The notes beneath the pieces were generated by a model. That model made no database searches and was not told the DNA's origin. It worked only from the letters and a program-made list of their open reading frames with translations. Below, in pieces: positions 32,450-36,994 of a stretch of 36,994 bases of DNA. Numbering within the stretch: position 1 is the stretch's first letter; each line of letters opens with the position of its first letter. Origin of the DNA: Christensenellaceae bacterium (GTDB taxonomy: Bacteria; Bacillota; Clostridia; Christensenellales; Aristaeellaceae); contig JAAYRU010000018.1 in the NCBI GenBank assembly GCA_012518615.1, forward strand, positions 1 to 36,994, read 5' to 3'. The position numbers were made by a program, and so were the translations under genes.

Positions 32450-34465
32450 ATGAAGTCCAATTCGAAACCCTCAAAAATTCTTTGTATTGGTCTGATATTG
32501 GTGCTGCTATTTAGCATAGCCGCAATGTATATCCAGACAGATGGTGGAAAGGTAAGAGTATTTGAAGTAAACTTTCCATCAAGCTTCGGGGGCAATCTAA
32601 GTGCATTTATCTATAAGCCTGATACTGCAACGATTGATACCCCTGCCCCCTGCGTGATAACCACTTGCGGTGCCGGCAATACCAAGGAAATGCAGGATAT
32701 CGTCTTAGTGGAGCTTTCGCGCCGCGGCTATGTAGCAATATCGTTTGATATTTACCACCACGGAAAGTCTTCCGGTACGCATAAGGATGTATCCTACACC
32801 ATGAGCCAGCAATACCTTGGGCATGGTATGATAGACCTTGTAGATTATGTATACAATAAGCTTGATTATGTTGACAATACCAAAATCGGCATAACCGGTC
32901 ATTCCACAGGTGGTCGTGTAACATCTTACACATTAAATGAGTACGGTCGTTATGATAAAATTAAAGCTGGCATAGAAGAAGGCGCTCATTATTTTGATGA
33001 GCTGTATGAAGCCTGCCACCAAACTCAGGTTGCCGCTGCGCTTATAGTAGCCAATGTACCTGCCTACTACATAATAGAAGAATTCCCGAATTATATAGAT
33101 ATAGGCTTACTCCAGCCCTATTATGATGAAGGCGTCAAATCTCAGATAACAAGGATTGACGGTTTCTACTCTGGCGATATGACCGTTTCTCCTGAGGCTA
33201 AAAACTTTGTAAACCAAGGCGTCCCTGGTACATTTAAAATGGACAAAACCGTTGATTACGATGTTGATGAAGGTGCAGCCTCCGCCGCAGGCAACTTTAC
33301 AGGCTTTTCTGGCGGAACAGCGGGATATCCGCAGGTCAAAATATCAAACTGGGATAATAATGAGCGCATTGAGCTGAATACTTGGTATAAAAACGAAGAA
33401 ACGGGCGGACGCCGTATTGTTTACAACCCCAAGATAACCCATGCGGAAGCTCACTTTGCCCCTGTAGCATCAGAGGAAATAATAAGCTTCTTTGAACAAT
33501 CCCTCGGTGAGCCTACCGAAGTATCAGGTTATACCTCGTATATGTGGAAAGAAGTATGCAACCTTGGTGCTCTTATAGGTCTATTTACATTCCTTTACGG
33601 GCTTATTATGGTACTGCTTGATACACCCCGCTTTGCTATGCTTAAAGGCGAAGCGCCTGCGCGCATTGCAAAACCCGCATCAACTGTGGATAAACTTCGC
33701 ATATTGATTAATATTTTGATAATAGGCATAGTGGGCGCACTTACCGTAGAGTGGGCTATGGATAAGGGGGCAAATTTCCTATCCAAATTGTGGTCTGGCA
33801 AATATGTATCTTGGACAGGCAACGGAATAGGGGCATGGTCGGCATGGATGGGCATTGTTACAACAGTCGTTTTCCTAATTAATCACTTCCTATTTAATAA
33901 GAAGAACGGCGCAACAACTGAATCTTGGGGAATAAAGATAAGCGGAAAGAAATTCCTACGCACAGTTGAACTGTTAGTGCTGTTCTTCAGCGGATTCTGC
34001 CTTGTTGTATACGGCATAAACTTCTTCTTCGGCACGGACTTCCGTTTCTGGATATACGCTATACGCGGCGTTAGCAGAGCGGAGATGATGTACCTGTTCT
34101 ACTATTTCCCCATTTTCTTCATATACTATGCTATACATTCATGGTCGGTAAATGCATCGTATCGTTTTGAAAACGCAGGGAAATGGAACATTCTTCTGTG
34201 CGTTGTAGCAACTATACTAGCCCCTGTACTCGGCTTTGCAATTGAATATATAGGGCATATAGTATATGATGTGCTGCCCTTCCCTGTTATGTGGGTATTC
34301 TTCCTGTGGCTAATAAACATCACTGTAAACTTAACGCTTGCAACCCTGCTAAGCAGAAAGATGTTTGAAACCACGGGCAATATTTGGCTAGGCGCGCTTA
34401 TAAATACTACAATGGCGACATACCTTACAATAGCCACCTCCCGTATGATAACCTTCCTTACATAA
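32450..34465 (+). CDS. Alpha/beta hydrolase fused to a multi-spanning membrane domain
   Basis: 671 residues. One N-terminal membrane segment (about 10-28) is followed by an extracytoplasmic alpha/beta hydrolase domain (about 35-355). The nucleophile elbow is GITGHSTGG with Ser152; TCGAGNTKEMQ resembles the oxyanion-hole region, FDIYHHGKSSG the DxxGxG turn, and His331 or His335 (KITHAEAHF) is the likely catalytic histidine. The C-terminal 300 residues contain about eight membrane segments, from LGALIGLFTFLYGLIMVLL to INTTMATYLTIATS. An ester or lipid substrate is possible but not shown. GGAGG lies 8 nt upstream of the ATG. Transcribed alone. Confidence 0.85.
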   Translation: MKSNSKPSKILCIGLILVLLFSIAAMYIQTDGGKVRVFEVNFPSSFGGNLSAFIYKPDTATIDTPAPCVITTCGAGNTKEMQDIVLVELSRRGYVAISFDIYHHGKSSGTHKDVSYTMSQQYLGHGMIDLVDYVYNKLDYVDNTKIGITGHSTGGRVTSYTLNEYGRYDKIKAGIEEGAHYFDELYEACHQTQVAAALIVANVPAYYIIEEFPNYIDIGLLQPYYDEGVKSQITRIDGFYSGDMTVSPEAKNFVNQGVPGTFKMDKTVDYDVDEGAASAAGNFTGFSGGTAGYPQVKISNWDNNERIELNTWYKNEETGGRRIVYNPKITHAEAHFAPVASEEIISFFEQSLGEPTEVSGYTSYMWKEVCNLGALIGLFTFLYGLIMVLLDTPRFAMLKGEAPARIAKPASTVDKLRILINILIIGIVGALTVEWAMDKGANFLSKLWSGKYVSWTGNGIGAWSAWMGIVTTVVFLINHFLFNKKNGATTESWGIKISGKKFLRTVELLVLFFSGFCLVVYGINFFFGTDFRFWIYAIRGVSRAEMMYLFYYFPIFFIYYAIHSWSVNASYRFENAGKWNILLCVVATILAPVLGFAIEYIGHIVYDVLPFPVMWVFFLWLINITVNLTLATLLSRKMFETTGNIWLGALINTTMATYLTIATSRMITFLT

Positions 34466-34488
34466 TATTATTCTTAAATAAAAGCACT

Positions 34489-34520
34489 CAAACACCGCCT
34501 TCGCGCGGTGTTTGTTTGGT
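34489..34520 (+). terminator. Terminator of the membrane hydrolase gene
   Basis: CAAACACCGC (34489-34498) and GCGGTGTTTG (34505-34514) make a perfect 10-bp stem with a 6-nt loop; the T-run after it is short (TTTGG). Confidence 0.8.
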
Positions 34521-34569
34521 TTAATAAATTAACTCATGACAAAATGAAATGACTCCAGTGTATAAATAA

Positions 34570-34811
34570 AATCATAGGCTCTACTTCCAAAATCGTAATA
34601 AAAGAGTAGAAGAATAAAAACATAACGGATTTATTCCACGGTCATCTTGCCATGAGCCTTGATTTGAGCGGAATTTCGAGGCAAAACGGCAGCCCAACCG
34701 CTACGTGGCAGGTTTGCCTTGGCAAAAGAAGCCTATTTCGCTCAAAACTCATGGTAAGATGCTTTTGCGGCATAAAATCCGTTACGACTTTGGGAGTAGA
34801 ACCCATAATTC
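34570..34811. repeat. About 240-bp palindromic (MITE-like) element
   Basis: The left arm from 34570 and the reverse complement of the right arm ending at 34811 match along most of their length. The outer 29 bp agree at 24 positions, all differences being transitions. CGGATTT, CATCTT-CCATGAG and TTTGAGCG-AAT then follow in register, and AGGCAAA closes the centre. The left arm carries about 25 extra bases (34600-34625). Short ORFs on both strands within it are by-products of the symmetry. Confidence 0.8.
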
Positions 34812-34815
34812 TTGA

Positions 34816-35040
34816 CAGTACCATAACGGAAGTGTTAAAGTATATATTGTGAAGCTGGTTGAAGGTGGTTTTCATTCCGCCTATTGTTTTTTGCCCAAAT
34901 ACGAATGGAAAGATATTGATGGTTTTATAGATGTGGATATTGAAAAGTATTATAAAATCTTAGAGTCTGTAGCACATCTTATTATTAAATTTATTAAATT
35001 TTCTCAAGATGGGGGATTTGAACATGCCTCAAATTATTAG
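34816..35040 (+). pseudogene. C-terminal fragment of an unknown gene
   Basis: The frame is open from 34816 to the stop at 35038-35040 and reads as protein-like sequence (VKVYIVKLVEGGFHSAYCFL, PKYEWKDIDGFIDVDIEKYY, end FEHASNY). The only starts, such as GTG at 34849, lack a ribosome-binding site, and the frame runs into the palindromic element, so the 5' part appears lost. It overlaps the first codons of the DUF4160 relic, as in a former two-gene operon. Confidence 0.5.
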
Positions 35041-35300
35041 AATTGGTTCTTGTCTGGTTTTTTTGTGCAAATGAAAATGATACTTTATAGCCGATTCATG
35101 TTCATATTTCAACCGGAGTTCTCTCTTCAAATGCGACAAAGGTTTGGATTACCACCAAAAAATGTCTATTGTGCAGCAATAATTCAAAAATCCCCAAACA
35201 CGTTCTTAGAAAAATGCAATTTCATTGAAAAATTATGGTTGATGGTAAGTGTTACATTTAATGGAGAAAAGTTTGAAAAAATTTTTTGTGCCTTTCGGAA
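35024..35300 (+). pseudogene. Frameshifted DUF4160-family relic
   Basis: The ATG at 35024 begins MPQIIRIGS, the usual start of DUF4160 proteins. After a T-run near 35060 the family sequence continues in another frame (CANENDTL, then a TAG where family members have Glu, then PIHVHISTG, NATKVWIT, SNNSKIPKHVLRK). A second frame change near 35215 leads to FIEKLWLMV and FEKIFC. At least two frameshifts and one internal stop rule out a functional product. Related intact genes are often paired with DUF2442 genes. Confidence 0.75.
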
Positions 35301-35317
35301 AAAGGAGGTTTATATTA

Positions 35318-36601
35318 ATGAATAAGAAGACAATAATAACAGGCAGTTCAATCAGATACTGCCAAATCACAAAAAGATTCGTTCATCGTATTTTTTGGGG
35401 ATGTTTGCTTTTTGCAACTATGTTATTACTTCCTATTTACCATGTATTAGCTTCGGAATCTTATGCGAAGATTGAAAGTGCCTCATGGCAAGATTCGAAC
35501 ACCTTAGTCCTCATGTGGGCTGATCCCGGTTTGTACGAAGTTTATCGGTCGGATTCCCCAAACAGCAACTACATCCTGATTGGAACATCGGATTCCGGCT
35601 TTTATGTTGATAATTCTGTAACCTATTCAGACAATACAGGTAATGCGAACGAATACTATTATCGACTCGGTTCAAATGGAGTCCCTGTATCCGCTCCGGT
35701 TCAGAGCGGATATAATTCTCACGACCTCAGTTGTGTACAAATATTTATGTATCACCATTTCATACCCGATAATCAAGTTGGGTCTAAAGAATATTCTAAG
35801 GATTTTCTCGATTATGCTATAACCACCAGTGAATTTGAGCAAGACCTTATTTTCCTAAAGAAGAACGGATTTACTACGATAACATCCAAAGAATTACTGG
35901 AATACATTGACGGAAAGGCTAAGCTTCCTCAGAAAGCTGTCATCATCTCGATAGATGACGGCAGTTTGAGCGTATATCGCTATGCATTTCCTTTGTTAAA
36001 AAAATATGATATGAAAGCGGAGTTTAACCTTATAGGAAAGAGTATCGATGACGCCACAGAGCCATTTTTGAATCAGGAGTCAGATGTGTCGGACGAAAGA
36101 ACGGCGGAGGATTACTGTAACTGGTATGAAATATTGGAAATGAATGAATCCGGGCTTGTGTCGCACACTTCACACTCGTATGCGCTCCATTACTATGGAC
36201 AATATGGTAGAATCGGAGCCCTCCAGGCTGACGGTGAAGAAGAGACTGACTATGCGAAAGAAATGAAAAGAGACTACGATACAGCCTACAGGTGTATCAA
36301 CGGTTGGTTGGGCACAAATCCAACCACATTTGTATACCCGTACTCAAAACGCAATTTACTTTCTGACAAAACCTTGCTTGAAAATACAGGATATCGAATA
36401 CTAATGGCCGGGCAAATTAGTGAACGTGTGACAAAAGGCAACTATTTCGTCGACGGTGCGCCGTCTGCCTCGTATATGCGCGTGATGACTCGTATCCCTC
36501 GAATGACAGGAACTCCGCTCTCTCAATATATTAGCGATGTATATGCAAGTGATGCTGCCAATGGTGTAAATATTAATATAGACACAAGTAGTGTCTACTG
36601 A
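35318..36601 (+). CDS. Secreted polysaccharide deacetylase (NodB homology domain)
   Basis: 427 residues from the ATG at 35318, with AAAGGAGG 9 nt upstream; the frame is open earlier, but those codons belong to the decayed gene before it. A hydrophobic segment near residues 26-45 (FWGCLLFATMLLLPIYHVLA) directs export. A beta-rich, fibronectin-like domain spans about 47-130. The NodB domain starts at IFMYHHF. Asp213-Asp214 in SIDDGS is motif 1, and His286 and His291 in SHSYALH are the expected metal ligands of motif 2. The family removes N-acetyl groups from peptidoglycan or other glycans. It sits among mobile-element remnants and may be horizontally acquired. Confidence 0.88.
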   Translation: MNKKTIITGSSIRYCQITKRFVHRIFWGCLLFATMLLLPIYHVLASESYAKIESASWQDSNTLVLMWADPGLYEVYRSDSPNSNYILIGTSDSGFYVDNSVTYSDNTGNANEYYYRLGSNGVPVSAPVQSGYNSHDLSCVQIFMYHHFIPDNQVGSKEYSKDFLDYAITTSEFEQDLIFLKKNGFTTITSKELLEYIDGKAKLPQKAVIISIDDGSLSVYRYAFPLLKKYDMKAEFNLIGKSIDDATEPFLNQESDVSDERTAEDYCNWYEILEMNESGLVSHTSHSYALHYYGQYGRIGALQADGEEETDYAKEMKRDYDTAYRCINGWLGTNPTTFVYPYSKRNLLSDKTLLENTGYRILMAGQISERVTKGNYFVDGAPSASYMRVMTRIPRMTGTPLSQYISDVYASDAANGVNINIDTSSVY

Positions 36602-36655
36602 ACAATTCAACTCCCTATATTTCCAAGCAATCTGGTCTGATATAGGATAAACTAA

Positions 36656-36694
36656 TGCAAGGAAAACCCCCTGAAATCGTCCAAAACCCTTGCA
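36656..36694. repeat. Inverted repeat at a probable insertion-sequence left end
   Basis: TGCAAGG (36656-36662) and CCTTGCA (36688-36694) flank C- and A-rich sequence. It lies just upstream of the transposase relic and probably is its terminal region. The rest of 36602-36715 shows nothing else. Confidence 0.4.
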
Positions 36695-36715
36695 CTTTAT
36701 TTAGAGGATCACAGC

Positions 36716-36842
36716 ATGTATCGACCAGAAAACAAACAAGTCAACGTGTTTAAGAATGAGGGTTTCTTCCTGTTTCAGGGTCTGAATGCGACAACGACTG
36801 GCTCAGGCTGGTCAAGCTGATTCCCTCATACGCTGTTAGGCT
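36716..36842 (+). pseudogene. Truncated, frameshifted transposase N-terminus (IS1182/IS5-like)
   Basis: The ATG at 36716 gives MYRPENKQVNVF, similar to the MYRP-N-Q start of a common clostridial transposase group. The expected continuation (DNDWLRLVKLIPS, compare NRWVKLAELIPW) is in another frame, and nothing follows beyond about 36842. It is a dead 5' remnant interrupted by the next element. Confidence 0.6.
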
Positions 36843-36874
36843 ACAATACATTTATGACACAAGAAAGGAAAAAC

Positions 36875-36928
36875 GAGAGACCCTTTGGTATAATATAAAC
36901 ATCAAATAATATTAAGAAAGGATCTCTC
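36875..36928 (+). repeat. Inverted repeat around the transposase promoter and ribosome-binding site
   Basis: GAGAGACCCTTT (36875-36886) and AAAGGATCTCTC (36917-36928) pair at 11 of 12 positions. The right arm includes the AAAGGA ribosome-binding site of the gene starting at 36930; the left arm is upstream of the -10 box. Confidence 0.8.
36886..36894 (+). promoter_or_regulatory. Extended -10 promoter of the transposase gene
   Basis: TGGTATAAT is a perfect TGnTATAAT extended -10; no clear -35 is present. Predicted transcripts start near 36901, downstream of the left arm of the inverted repeat. Confidence 0.6.
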
Positions 36929-36929
36929 A

Positions 36930-36994
36930 ATGAAAAGTATAACAGAAGGAATGCGATTTAGGAAGCGGATGGTGGAATATGCAATACTACACAA
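36930..36994 (+). CDS. Transposase/integrase helix-turn-helix N-terminus, cut by window end
   Basis: Only 21 codons are visible: MKSITEGMRFRKRMVEYAIL. This start is typical of clostridial IS481/IS3-like DDE transposases, where a helix-turn-helix domain follows. AAAGGA is 7 nt upstream. The right edge of the window prevents any statement on completeness. Confidence 0.65.
   Translation, partial: MKSITEGMRFRKRMVEYAILH

Noticed and set aside
34642-34875. Overlapping ORFs on both strands (77 and 66 codons) inside the palindromic element
   Set aside because: They arise from the inverted-repeat symmetry, lack ribosome-binding sites and have no protein family.

Overview
The window reads as chromosomal DNA of an anaerobic, low-to-moderate GC Gram-positive bacterium of the class Clostridia (Bacillota), plausibly an uncultured gut lineage near Christensenellales or Oscillospirales. 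This placement is inferred from gene order, strong GGAGG ribosome-binding sites, frequent TTG starts, cysteine-rich (zinc-type) S4, S14 and L36, and a secreted-protein repertoire with no outer-membrane genes. No 16S gene is present to confirm it.

Left part (1-3919, minus strand): a compact operon of a NadD-YqeK fusion, rsfS, an ArsC/Spx-like protein without the catalytic cysteines, and a secreted coiled-coil 5'-nucleotidase cut by the window edge. The genes are joined by 4-5 bp stop/start overlaps. It starts at a TATAAT promoter directly behind the terminator of the ribosomal operon.

Centre (3923-19750, minus strand): a complete S10-spc-alpha supercluster, rpsJ to rplQ, with secY, adk, map, a KOW protein, infA and rpoA in the standard Bacillota order. 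It is driven by a promoter TTGCAT-17-TACAAT and a structured leader of about 140 nt. An unusual pair of hairpins lies between rpmJ and rpsM.

Junction and island (19750-22385): a tRNA-Ser(CGA) is followed by a long hairpin and a structured element ending in a 22-bp copy of the tRNA 3' end, resembling the arrangement of E. coli rtT. AT-rich accessory genes follow: a HEPN-like protein, a possible small basic protein and a secreted protein.

Right housekeeping part (22412-32333): a dicarboxylate-type transporter, a DtxR regulator with an iron-type metal site and a candidate operator, then rimO-pgsA-pncC-recA-traX-like, a secreted Ig-like protein, and a large divergent PRPP synthase with two uncharacterised small proteins.

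Far right (32338-36994): an alpha/beta hydrolase fused to a multi-spanning membrane domain. After it comes a decayed accessory region: a palindromic element of about 240 bp, two broken genes (one a DUF4160 relative), a secreted polysaccharide deacetylase, and remnants or ends of two insertion sequences. The second carries an inverted repeat placed to hide its transposase ribosome-binding site in read-through transcripts.
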